Below are positions 22,748-33,180 of a stretch of 64,000 nt of DNA, one piece after another. The notes below the pieces were generated by a model that had not been told where the DNA came from, searched no databases, and was given only the letters and a program-made list of their open reading frames with translations. Origin of the DNA: Panax quinquefolius (lineage: Eukaryota > Streptophyta > Magnoliopsida > Apiales > Araliaceae); assembly GCA_020205615.1 (NCBI GenBank), contig JAINUW010000625.1:310001-374000 (forward strand), read 5' to 3'. Positions within the stretch are counted from its first letter, which is position 1. Every line of letters starts with the position of its first letter. The position numbers and the translations under genes are program-made.

Positions 22748-25527
22748 TATATTGGGGAAAATGAGGTTTAATAGTTAAGTTAACTATTGAAGAAATTAAA
22801 TAAACTTTGTAATTATTTTAAATATTTATTGAATTAAATATATAATAATTTAGTTACGTGTGTATGATAATTAAATTAAAGCAAAGGTAAATTTTATTCT
22901 TTTCAAGATTTAATTTAATGAATTAATTAAATTAAATGAGTTGTTTAATATGAAAGAAAATAAGTATATTAAATAAAGTAATATTTAAGTCTAATTTATT
23001 AATTAAATTAGATACATGTAATTATTTATTAATTATAAGTATAATTATAATAAGATTATAATTATTATTAATTATTATTATTATAAGTTATTTAAATTAA
23101 CTAAAGGTGTGACACATGAAACTATATAATATAATATTATTAAAATAATCTAGTTTGGGGGAATTGGTGTGTGGCCAAACAAGGCATTGTGGCCTTTGGT
23201 CTAATTTAACTGATGAAGACGTATTATTGTGTAACTGAAAGAGTACGTGGGAGGATGGCCATATCTGTTTATTTTTCTACGCGTCTAAATTTTTAAGGCT
23301 AAGTTTAGAGAGAGTTTGGTGAGAAGAAGGAAACACATAGAGTTTGGAGAGAGAGCAAGAGAGGAAACATGGTGAATTGGATTCTCTGTGATTGTCAAGG
23401 AAAGGAATTCTAAACCTAGTCATCATCTTTTGCTAGTCAACAATCAAGGAATAAGGTATAACTTACTTCAATTTTAACTCTTATGTTTGGAATTTCTATT
23501 GATAATTGTGTTGGATTGATACATAAACATGTATGTAAGGTTTATACTCTGTTAATCATCACATATGAGTGTTGTTTGAGTATCAAATTCATGAAATTTG
23601 TGTTTGTAAGGAGAAAAGTAAATAACAGTGTATGTTTATGAAAAATAGCTTAAGAAAGTACGAACTTTTATGTCTAATATGTGTTATAATATATAAATTG
23701 GTATTGGATTATGTTAGTATGTGAAGAAACAAAAACGACGTAGTTTGAATCATGTCAATTGGTTAAGAAACGAAGGCGTGGCGATTGAATTCGCTAAATG
23801 TGTTTAAAACATGAAAATATAGCATGAACACTGAATTGGAACCCTTAAAATGATTTGTTAATATGTTTGAAATGTTATAATTATTCTCTAGATGAGTAGC
23901 TAAGAGTTTAACGAGTCCAACGAATCGAAAACCAACTAATTCTTACTTAAAATGAAGAAGTTATGAAGGTTTGAAGTAAATATATTACAAAATCAGAATC
24001 AAGAATTCGAAAGCGAAAGATCGCTTGAGAGCGCAAGTAGGGCCGCTAGGAGTTGCTATGTGGTCTTGAGCGCCTTTGGGGTTATGAAGGAATTTAGTGT
24101 GGCACTTAAAAAGTATGCCTGTGTGTATTTGTTTTGACCTGTTTTAGTAAAATAGGCATAACATTTTCATACGAACTTCGATTGAGGCAATTCAAGATGA
24201 TACGGAACGAAGACGAATAGATCTACAACTTTTAGGCTTTATAGGTTTTCAATTTGAGGTCTGTAACAGTAGTTAAAATGGCCATCTTAAGGACTGTTGT
24301 ATTTTCAGGGGCAATCGGAGGGCGTCGGGCATGCACATATGCTAGTATAGTGCTTCTGCCGATAAACGATGTTATTCTAAGTTATAAAACATGAATGTTA
24401 GTAAATATAATGATGCTTAACATTAATAAATGATGTATTAGATAAGTTGTATAAGCATACTAACAATACATAAGAGAGACAAATCGGGCGTGTGACGAAT
24501 GAACGTTGAAATGTCATAACAAATGTTAATGAACGTAAAAAGTGTTTTACGTCAAATGAAATGAATATAATAAGATATGAAATGGTTTTAACACAATAAT
24601 GATTCCTAGCAAGACTTAAACACTTGAATGAACTTCGAATAATAAATATAGTGAGATATAAGTCGAAAGTTAACACAATAAAATTGAACATTGTGTATTG
24701 ATAATAGGAAATGTTATGAGATGTAGAGTAAAGTTTACATTAAAACTACTATGTGTTGCTATGTGACTAATAGTTGATGCGTATAATTATATACTTGTGT
24801 AGGGCACATGAAGTGCAGATAACTGTAAGCTGTTAAACTATTATTGGTAAAAAACGATCAAGGCAAGTCTTTCAGTTCCTATTTGTTATGTGAACTTGAT
24901 GATGAACTGTTTTAAATCTTTATTGAAAATAACATGATGTTATATATATATGTTGAAAGTATGAAACGTTAAAGTCAATGTATGACTATGATGATGAATG
25001 CTGATTGAGTAAGGAACTCAATCTTTATACTTGTTATGTGAACTGCAACGTGTATGTTACGTTAGTCCAATGATTATGGAATATATGTTGAGCATGTTGT
25101 TATGTGCTACGTGATGCATGAAAACTGTTAGATTTTTTGGGCTATCGAGCTCAACCTTGCAAATAACCACTTTTGCAGGTTAAGAATACAAGGTAACTCT
25201 ATGTGCTACTTGAATCAGATGTAATGCATGAAGATCTAATATCCTACCCAAGTTGTTATTCTTGTAAACCATGCCTAATGTTTCGGTAAATCTATTAATA
25301 TTGAATTGTAATATCGTTTTGTGATGTAAACACTTGTAGTATGAAAATGATTTTGAGATACTTAGATGTAAAGGTTGAAAGTTTTGAGTAGTTTATAATA
25401 GAAAATTTTAGTTATTTCGCAAATTTCAATGGTTGTATTATTGTTTAATGATGTAAAATTAGAGGTTGAATGTATTGTTAACGATCGATGTTGAGAATTA
25501 AATTTTATGAATTTTGGGGTTGTTACA
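22569..25527 (+). repeat. Element C 3' LTR
   Basis: 2.96 kb from TGTGACAACCC to GGGGTTGTTACA. It includes a long (TA)n run, a TATATAA promoter-like motif near 23118 and a donor-like AAGGTATAA near 23453. No protein-coding sequence. It is followed by DNA without a primer site. Confidence 0.88.
22697..22744. repeat. (TA)n microsatellite in the C 3' LTR
   Basis: About 24 uninterrupted TA units. The length may be unstable or mis-assembled. Confidence 0.9.
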
Positions 25528-26791
25528 GGCAAAATGACGATTTTGTCCATCACCGAGGTTATCTCCAGTTTTGTGCTGATTTAGTAGTCATTGCTCAGGG
25601 TTATCTCTGAGATTGGACTGCTGCAAGTGTTAAATGTCCTCATGGTTGTCTCTAAGGTATGCCTGTCTTCCCGGGGTTATCTCCGAGTTTGGAACTGAGT
25701 GCCTCGGGGCTATCACCGAGTGTTGAAGTTGATTGAAAGGTTTGGAACACGCATTTCTGGGGTTATCTCAAGAACTGTAACACGCATTTTATGTGCATTT
25801 TAATATGATAAGTATTTTATGCATGCTTAAAGTTGAGAAATTGAATATCTGGGATTAATTGATATATACTGCCATGTGTTATGAAAGATTTTAAGTGTGG
25901 CTATTTCTCTATTTTTCGAGAGAGTCCTAATTCTATAGCATAACACACGTGTAAGTAGAATTGATAAAGATTAGATTTGTTGGAAATTGTTTAGCTTTAT
26001 GAAGGCAGGATAATAATTACAATCAATTGAGTGGTTTACTTGGATATGTCTTGAAACTTTAAGATAATGATTATACTGGAAAGTAATTGATATCACTTAG
26101 TTGGCACTTTGCAAATATTACGGAACTAACACTCTGTCCAATCTCCTTAGTAACTTATTTTAAAAATAGTGTGATATGTTTCACGTTAGTGGGTTATCTC
26201 TTTAAGAGGATTATGTTTGAAGAAGTCAATCAGATAAGGAACAGAGATATACACGGTTTGAATTATATTGATTTGTTCCTAACGGAAATAAGATTTGATT
26301 ATTAGAACGAAACTTATCTTGCAACGGTAATAATTTCTGGCTATAAAATTCAATTGAGATATCAGTGTTAGATACAACACTCAAATTAATTTTTGCACTA
26401 TCATACTTGAAAAGTTATTCTATTATTATTGGTGCAATTTCTCGGCTACTGTGCAATTAAATTAAGATTAATTTTCAGCGAATTTTTGTGAGCTATAAAT
26501 TGGGTATATCTTTCTACTCTTTGATCATTGCATACATTAGTTGAGTCTTGCATTGTTAAATTGTTTATTTGCTTTGATCATTAGACCTCTATATTTGTAA
26601 TCTTTTATTTAGACTAAGTGTTGTCTAAAGGTATTTAATCCGGGTGGATTAATGTTTGTTTACAAACAGGTTCAAGGAAGCATTGGTGCTTAAGGGGTGC
26701 ATTGGTGCACAATGAGCAAAAGTGCTCAAGTGAATTATTGTAATTCAAAGTATTGATAGAATCTTTTTTGTAAAAAGAGTCAATTTAAGGT
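25528..26791. other. Unclassified repeat-like DNA between C and F
   Basis: No ORF with recognisable homology. At 25549-25780 six related blocks of the type CGGGGTTATCTCCGAG recur 32-53 bp apart, each able to pair its ends. At about 25978 TGTTGGAAATTG resembles the start of many plant Copia LTRs, and the following 800 bp is LTR-like in composition, but I cannot find a matching end. The stretch ends in a 17-bp tandem duplication at the edge of F. Confidence 0.45.
25549..25780 (+). repeat. Array of short GGTTATCTCCGAG hairpin blocks
   Basis: Blocks start near 25552, 25593, 25638, 25670, 25702 and 25755; the clearest is CTCGGGGCTATCACCGAG, with CTCGG/CCGAG arms. The layout is like the ATCTTTG...CAAAGAT arrays of the B, D and E LTRs but the sequence differs. 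Confidence 0.65.
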
Positions 26792-26825
26792 CATGATACA
26801 TTTTGGTACATGATACATTTTGGTA
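26792..26825. repeat. 17-bp tandem duplication at the truncated end of F
   Basis: CATGATACATTTTGGTA occurs twice head to tail. It encodes the integrase motif TKMYH on the minus strand. After the outer copy the integrase homology stops. Confidence 0.8.
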
Positions 26826-27908
26826 CTCCCACGATGGATTGAAAACGGTGTGTTGTGTGCCTCCATTATGATTCTATGCTTCAAGCCAAAATTGTTAGGA
26901 ACATAAAGTTTGGAGTAGACTCGAAGTATTCCTTCTTCATCGATTCTTTCTTCTAGAATAACACCTTTTTGCACTTTCTTCTTCATACACATCAGCTCCA
27001 TGTCCGTAGCTTGGGCAACTTTAACTTTATCGATTAAAGTCGGTTCTACTCGTATGCTTGATATCATCACATGGGTACTTGGAGCCTTTACCTCTATCTC
27101 CATCCTTTGTAAGTCATACAAAATGGGCCTTTGTGTTAACAACATTGCACTCGTACCCGGATATGATCTTCTACTCAATGCGTCAGCTATCACGTTTTCT
27201 TTTCCAGTATGATATTGGATGGTATGATCGCAATCTTTCAATAGCTCGAGCCAACGTCATTGCCGCATGTTGAGTTCCTTTTGGGTGAAGAAATATTTGA
27301 GGCTTTTATGATCTGTATTGATCTCCACTTTCTCCCCATACAGGTAGTGTCTCCAGATCTTTAACGCGAAAATGACTGCTGCCAACTCCAGATCATGAGT
27401 AGGATAATTCATCTCATATTCTTTGAGTTATCGTAAGGCATAGGCTATGACTTTCCCATATTGCATGAGAACACATCATAACCCTTTGCCTGAAGCATCA
27501 CTGTAAATAACAAATCCATCCAAACCAGGTGGTATTGCCAGAACAGGTACCGAAATGAGTCTCCTCTTGAGCTCTTGGAAACTCTTCTCACATTCCTTGC
27601 TCCATATAAATTTTTTATCTTTCTGAGTTAGCTGAGTTAACGGAGTAGCGATTCGAGAAAATCCTTCCACGAATCTCCGATAATAACCAAATTAAGCCCG
27701 AAAAGCTACGTATTTCGATACCACCAAACTTCGTTTGCTCCCAACTTCAGTCTCGCTTCAATCTTCACCGGGTCAATAGATACTCCATATTTTGACACCA
27801 CGTGCCCAAGGAATGCTACTTCCTCAAGCTAGAACTCGCATTTCTTCAGCTTGACATATAGATTGTTGTCACGAAGCCTTTAAAGTGCCATCTTCAAATG
27901 GTGCTAAT
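26798..27908 (-). pseudogene. pol: F pol part 2: RT thumb, RNase H, integrase N-terminus
   Basis: Minus order: reverse transcriptase end with KKCEF and a GISVDP-like stretch, 27908-27730; GYYRRFVEGFSRIATP at about 27690-27640; RNase H with [17 protein letters not shown] and [11 protein letters not shown] at 27670-27476; [10 protein letters not shown] near 27310; [15 protein letters not shown] at 27190; the integrase zinc region HNTPFSIHRGSTKMYH near 26860, where it ends. Frames shift near 27470 and 27240. Unlike B, the RNase H core is present. Confidence 0.85.
27904..27908. repeat. Target site duplication of B3 (CTAAT / CTTAT)
   Basis: CTAAT left of B3 and CTTAT at 37515-37519 on its right differ at one base. 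Joining either copy restores the F reading frame, so this is the insertion duplication. Confidence 0.82.
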
Positions 27909-28045
27909 TGTAAGACCCCGAAATTTTTTTTAAATAAAAAGGAATTTCCTTTATTTATTATTTTGAAATAGTAAGGGTTGATTTGATTAATGTGGATAGT
28001 TAAGGGTTAAATATGCAAATATTTCAAAATAAGCAAGTGGTTATA

Positions 28046-28111
28046 AAATATTCATTGTTGTCGGGGAGTATTCGTTTGGTCGTGGAATATTCGTACTGTC
28101 GGGGAATATTC
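28046..28111 (+). promoter_or_regulatory. Four phased GAATATTC sites in the B3 LTR
   Basis: AAATATTC (28046), GAGTATTC (28066), GAATATTC (28085) and GAATATTC (28104) lie 19-20 bp apart. GAATATTC is palindromic and equals the GAAnnTTC core of a plant heat shock element. Equivalent sites are in all B LTRs and, in two or three copies, in D LTRs. Binding is inferred only. Confidence 0.5.
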
Positions 28112-29254
28112 GTACGACGGCGCAGCCATGTGTGGGCCCCATAACGGAAAGTGATTGGATGAAGAAAATGACAAATATAAGTTGTTTTTAAATAACGGCG
28201 TAGTTATTCTGCAAGTATCTTGTTGGAATACCCGGTGGTTTAAAACACACTAATACGCGTTGTTGAAAGCGGTTACTGCGAATTGCACCAATTATTGATT
28301 CTTACGTAAGAAGGCACTACTCAATAATGGTTACAGTAATTACTGTTCAGTATTTTATTTTATTGAGTTAATAATTGCTGCGTTGATATTTTATATTGCT
28401 GTTGTTTCAATAATTGTCATTACACAGTATTTTCATTATCGAAGCAATAATTCATATTATCTGAATAATATTATTAGATAATATTATTGGCAATGTCTAG
28501 AAAGTTACATCTAAGGAGAGGTTTGGTCACCTAATTGCGCCAAGAAGAAGAAATTCTTATTGGAAAGCCCCCTTTCCTAGAACCGCCTGGTTGTCAATAT
28601 ATTGTGATTCTCGTAATATTATTTGTGAATAATTAATTATTGATTTATATGATGAGGAAAATATTGATTTTATGTGGATATAGATGGAGAAAATTTTAAA
28701 ATGACAATTGTTGAAAATTAATATTTTATCTTTTTACGATAAAATAATTCATTTAAATATATTATTTTAATAATATATTAACGGTGATATTTTTACAACG
28801 AATGTGGGATATATGAGTATACGAGGAGGAAGAGTATTTTTGTTGCAATAAATGTTTAAAACATGTTAAACATGTCGGTGGACCCCATTTATTGACTGAA
28901 ATTTGATTATAGCTTGTAAAATTGCCCGTTTGTGGATTTCGGTCAATTTCTGATTGGAATTTGGAAAAGCTTTCTTCTGTAAAGTTGTAGAAAATTGAAT
29001 TTCCTATAAAAACTCGCGAGATTCGAATTTTCTGATGAAAGGGCTATTTATTATGAATTATTGAAGTTTGAAGTCTCAAATAATTGATTTTTGAAGTTTA
29101 AAATATTTAAAATTAGAAAACGTTTTTTCTTAATTTTTTCTAGAAGGTGGCATGTGTTTGATGGCTGAAATCAGATTCTAGACATGTGTAGAAAATAATA
29201 TAATTATATTATTAATTTATTAAATTTTTTCGCTTTGGTGTTCTAAGCAAATTT

Positions 29255-29264
29255 CTATAAATAG
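29255..29264 (+). promoter_or_regulatory. TATA box of B3 5' LTR
   Basis: CTATAAATAG followed by GGTGCTTGGGTTAGAATTG, the same block as in all B and E LTRs; transcription probably starts about 30 bp downstream. Confidence 0.78.
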
Positions 29265-29431
29265 GGTGCTTGGGTTAGAATTGAAAATCACACCGTAAAT
29301 CAAGTTTCTCTCTCTATATTATCGAGCGTATTCTTGTGAGTATTTTGAGTATACTTTGAGTATTGCTACTGATTGCAAGTTCAAGTCATAGCCTATATCA
29401 GGTGTTTCAAATTTAGAAAGTCTTGATCTTT

Positions 29432-29441
29432 CGAGGTAAGG
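29432..29441 (+). other. Putative 5' splice site in the B3 leader
   Basis: CGAG/GTAAGG matches the plant donor consensus and is kept in every B LTR and both E LTRs, about 175 bp after the TATA box. Paired with an acceptor before gag it would remove the arrays and the primer site. Confidence 0.5.
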
Positions 29442-29541
29442 GATATTATTTTTTTCGTAATGATATTATTTCTTCAATATCATTATCTTTGAAATGTTGA
29501 TCCTGAAGTTTTTATCAAATTTGGAACTTTTTCATGTCTGG

Positions 29542-29730
29542 GGTTACTATTCATGGGTTACTATTCATGAGTTACTATTCACGAAGTTACTATTCATGAA
29601 AGTTCTTATTCACGAGTTACTATTCACGAGTACTATTCATGAAGCGTGAAGATGTTTTTTGTGGAATTTCTATCTTTTGGTGTCTGAGTTCTTATTCACG
29701 ATATACTAAGACTATTCACGATATCTGACT
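29542..29730 (+). repeat. 14-bp tandem array, B3 5' LTR
   Basis: Units of GTTACTATTCATGA/GTTACTATTCACGA, interrupted once. The same array is in the other B, D and E LTRs with varying copy number. Confidence 0.85.
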
Positions 29731-29977
29731 ATTCATAGAAAAATAAAATTTCTTCTTTTTGTCCAAAATATCTATTCGGATACTAACTCGATTGTATCCA
29801 TGTTTTGATCATTCTTGAATTTTACACCACTATGATTATTTTTGAGGTATTTTTGGGCGTGGATAAAACCAAGTACTAATCCTTAATCCTTAATCCTTGT
29901 CATTTTGTTTCAATGGATTCGTTTCTTTAAAAAAATATTTTCATCATCCTCGGTCTTAAATGATGATATTATTGAAT

Positions 29978-30152
29978 ATCTTTGGCCTGTAGTGCAAAGA
30001 TGAATGATTTCGAAGAATATCTTTGGCCCAGTAGTGCAAAGATGAGCAGTGTTGAGATGAATATGACCGATTGATTAATATCTTTGGCCAGAGTAAAGAG
30101 ATGAGCAGTGTTTAAATGAACATGACCAATGATGAATATCTTTGGCACGAAG
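29978..30152 (+). repeat. Hairpin array, B3 5' LTR
   Basis: Four to five units with arms ATCTTTG and CAAAGAT around a 9-11 base loop (GCCYGTAGTG type), 40-55 bp apart. The arms stay complementary while loops and spacers vary. Confidence 0.82.
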
Positions 30153-30731
30153 TGTAAAGATGAATATTTGATTCAGATGCATATTGATTGATGTTACAGG
30201 ATAAAATATTGATGATGGATTTGTTAAATTCATAGATTATAGTAGATTTCATTCTCTACGTAACTCTTCTATGAATTATTATTTCACTGCGTAATATTGT
30301 TCGAAACTTGTTGTCTATCATTGTATTCTATCGATTTTTCCTGTTGAAGACTAACGATAATTTGTTGTATATTATCTTAGTCATAATATTCTTTATCGGG
30401 CTAGTTGAGCTCACCCTTTTCCTTGTTGTTCCATTTTTCTTCTCGGGGAGGCGAGAATGTAGCGAGTACTAGTCGGGGTATGGAATGAAGGTTCTAGAGA
30501 GAGTTGTTTAGTAGTCCTCACAATTTTTGTAAAATAATGAATCAATAATTATGATGGGGATTTATTTGCATGTGGATTTTGTCTAGAAGACAATATTATA
30601 TTTAAACTCACAGTATATATTGTCGTATTTCACACGACATTTGTATTATTGAAGTTGTAGTTTGCTTCTTGTACCATGTATTTGGCGACTCAGAATGGGT
30701 GTTGTGTATACCTATTTTGGGGGCGCCACGA

Positions 30732-30743
30732 TTGGTATCGAGC
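30732..30743 (+). other. Primer binding site of B3
   Basis: TTGGTATCGAGC after the LTR end; same variant as B1. Confidence 0.82.
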
Positions 30744-30915
30744 TTAGGATATGATCTCTGGCGGAGATCGGAGAATAGAACTAGGAGGGAGAGACGAGTA
30801 AATCCTTCGCTAGTGTGTCCTACCTAAGCTTATTTGTTAGTTGGTCGGTATATAGGGATATTATGTGATATATTGATTTCCTTAATTAACCCTTGTTTTA
30901 TAGCAAGATTTGAGA

Positions 30916-31880
30916 ATGTCGATTGAGAATATTAAATGGAGTAAATGAGACCGTGGAGATGCCTCAGACTTACCAACGAGGAGAACGTCGTGTAACAGTG
31001 GCAATGTTCCTCCGTGAACAACACCACCGAAAGAGATGATGAACGAGGGGATGTTTAGAAGCTTTTTGCGATTCATGCAAAAATCGAGACGAGGAGACTC
31101 GTGTTCAAAATACAGGAGGAAATGATAGCAATTTCGGGTGGTCACATAAGCGATTCAAAGAGTTGGGACCACTGCACTGGGAAAGCCGGATCCGATTAAG
31201 GCGGAGACGTGGGTCAAACAAATTACCAAGATATTCGATGTCTTGGGATGCACGGAGGAACAGAAAGTTCCATTCGCCGCTTTTATGTTCCGTGGCGCAG
31301 GCGAGACATCGGTGGGAATACGTGAAGGCATCCATCCACCATTGCACTCAAAGATGTCATGGGAGACGTTTCAGAAACAGTTCAATGACAAGTACTTCCC
31401 TGAAAGTATTCGTCATATGAAGGAAGTGGAGTTTATTAGACTAGAGCAGAATAACATGACGATTGTCCCAAAGACGAGGCGAAGTTCATGAGTTATCCAG
31501 GTTTGCACCTCATTTGGTGGAGAATGAGGAACGATGACGCGGATGTTTCTGAGAGGTTTGAAACCCGACATACGCCAGTATCTCATTTCTCATAAATTTT
31601 CTCTCTATTCAGATGTTGTCAACAGGGCTCAGTTTGTTAGAGCGAGATAACGAGTACGTTCAACCGAGGGACCATAACCAGGATCATCTCAAGATAGCAA
31701 GCATCATCGTAATAACGATAACCACGGAGAAAGAAGAATACTGACAAAGCGGAACCACTGGTGGTAATCGTGGCCATGAAAATAGAAGAAGCGAGTCGGG
31801 AGGAGATTTTAAAAAAGGAGATTCAACAACGACCATGTGAAGACGTCGGCGCCAAGAGCAACTAGTTTTATGGAGGAGAA
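30916..31880 (+). pseudogene. gag: B3 gag, frameshifted
   Basis: ATG at 30916, aligned with the gag starts of F and D2. A capsid segment with LRHSFKELGP-like sequence, KIFDVLGCTEEQKVPF, WETFQKQFNDKYFPESIRH and VEFIRLEQNNMT spans about 31160-31490, and APHLVENEER then IRQYLISHKFSLYSD follows to about 31615. The frame changes at least four times, mostly at CG or CAG sites. Acceptor-like TTGTTTTATAG lies 12 bases before the ATG. Confidence 0.82.
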
Positions 31881-32640
31881 CGACCACCCGTCAGTATATG
31901 TTACAAAATGCGGAAAGAGGGACATATCACCCAAACCGCCCACAGCAGTTCAAGGTATGCTATAATTGTGGAAAGGAAGGACATATCGCTCGAGATTGTA
32001 CGAAGAATAAACCTAGTTCAATGGGACGGTGACTCAAAAGATCGTCCCCGTAAAAGTCAAAGTCAACGATTCCGGAAGAGCGTTTGTTGTGATCGGTCAA
32101 AATGCGAGGAACCCGAACGGTTAGCACAGGTTAGTTAATTATAAATTCTTCAAGTATATACCTTACTAGATATTGGTTCTACCCATTCTTTTATCTCTCT
32201 TACTTGCGCTCAACGTTTGAACTTGACTACGGAGAAATTAAACTTTGACCTATCTGTGGAGACTCCATTAGGAGAAACTTTCATTACATCCGTTGTTTAA
32301 AAATCTTACTTGATTCAAGTTGGCACTATCACATTACCTGTTAACCTTATTTCTATAGAGATATTTGTTTTTGATGTGATTTTAAGGTTAACTACTCATC
32401 ATGCCGAAATTGATTATTTTCGTAAGGTTGTTAGTTTTCATATTCCTAAGCAAACGTTATTCAATTCAAGCAATCAAACCATTGTAGTCAAACATTTTCA
32501 TATCAAGCCATGAAGTCATTCGTTTATTACGGATGTCAAATTTTCTTAGTCCATGTTATGGATTTGAATAAAGACACGTCGATTTGAATAATATTCTGTT
32601 GTTATTGATTTTCCCGACGTATTTCTGAAGAATTTCTTGG
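31881..32640 (+). pseudogene. pro: B3 CCHC knuckles, protease (DIGS) and linker
   Basis: Nucleocapsid knuckles: one broken, near 31900, and one readable as CYNCGKEGHIARDC at about 31958-32000. Protease follows with LLDIGSTHSF at 32162-32191, where relatives read DTGS. LTTEKLNFDLSVETPLGE and the HHAEIDYFRKVVSF block follow to about 32460, and VMDLNKD near 32560. The normal ILGIDWL motif is disturbed by a deletion near 32385. The Thr to Ile change is shared with B1. Confidence 0.78.
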
Positions 32641-33180
32641 CTTACTCCCAAAGTTCGATATTAAATTTTGTATCGACTTTGAACCCCAGACAAAACTCAT
32701 TTCTAAAATCTCATATCGAATGGCTCCTATTGAACTTGAGGAGTTAAAATTCAACTATAGAATTTGGTACTGAGCCTTTATCTTGTGACTTCCTTTGTGG
32801 AATTCACCTAAGCCGAGACTCTCTGTAGGGGACGTCATATTAGATGCGATAGTAAAGCGATAGGTGTCATTGTGACGTCTTTATCCAAGATTGGGATATG
32901 AGTCACAGTTGAGAGCAACCTAAGTCGAGAATCGAAATACGTAGCTTTCTAGGCTTAGTTGGTTATTATCGGAGATTCGTTGAAGGATATTCTCGAATCG
33001 CTATTCCATTAACGATCCGACTCGTAGAGATACAAAATTCGAATGGAGCAAGGAATGTGGGAAGAGCTTCAAGAACTCAAGAGGAGACTCATTTCAAAGA
33101 CATGTTCGATCATGCCATCCCGAAAAGCGAACGTGGTAGCCGACGATGATGAGTAGAAGATCATATGCGGAACGAAAAGT
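32641..33180 (+). pseudogene. B3 deletion scar of reverse transcriptase and RNase H
   Basis: After FCIDFEPQTKLIS and RMAPIELEELK (to 32749) the reverse transcriptase stops. About 155 bp of unrelated sequence follows (32750-32905), then the thumb (SFLGLVGYYRRFVEGYS, about 32945-32990) and the start of RNase H to about 33100, where it jumps to KANVVAD. The palm with FIDD and the RNase H catalytic core are absent. B1 has the same structure. Confidence 0.82.

Larger units (their letters stand above)
15124..25527 (+). mobile_element. Element C: 5'-truncated, largely non-coding gypsy-type element
   Basis: Plus strand: truncated 5' LTR (15124-16823), primer site, interior of about 3.1 kb once solo LTR B2 is removed, polypurine tract and full 3' LTR (22569-25527). 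LTR termini TGTGACAACC and GGTTGTTACA mark a gypsy-type element related to A. The interior holds no intact domain, so it behaves like a large non-autonomous derivative. No TSD can be read because the left end is missing. Confidence 0.8.
27909..30730 (+). repeat. B3 5' LTR
   Basis: 2.82 kb, TGTAAGACCCCG to GGGGGCGCCAC. Modules in order: four GAATATTC-like sites about 28046-28111; U3 core about 28491-28588; TATA box 29255-29264; donor-like TCGAGGTAAGG (intron start 29436); 14-bp array about 29542-29730; hairpin units about 29978-30152; LTR end. The last base or two are uncertain because CACA of other copies reads CACG here. Confidence 0.9.

Noticed and set aside
24398..24691. Membrane-protein-like ORF rich in Phe, Leu and Ile
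   Set aside because: It is an AT-rich antisense frame within the C 3' LTR; the homologous stretch in the 5' LTR does not keep it.
25978..26791. A definite Copia LTR
   Set aside because: The TGTTGGAAATTG start is suggestive, but I found no matching terminus, primer site or target duplication, so it stays unclassified.
30882..31145. 87-residue minus-strand ORF near B3 gag
   Set aside because: It is antisense to gag and unsupported by any family motif.
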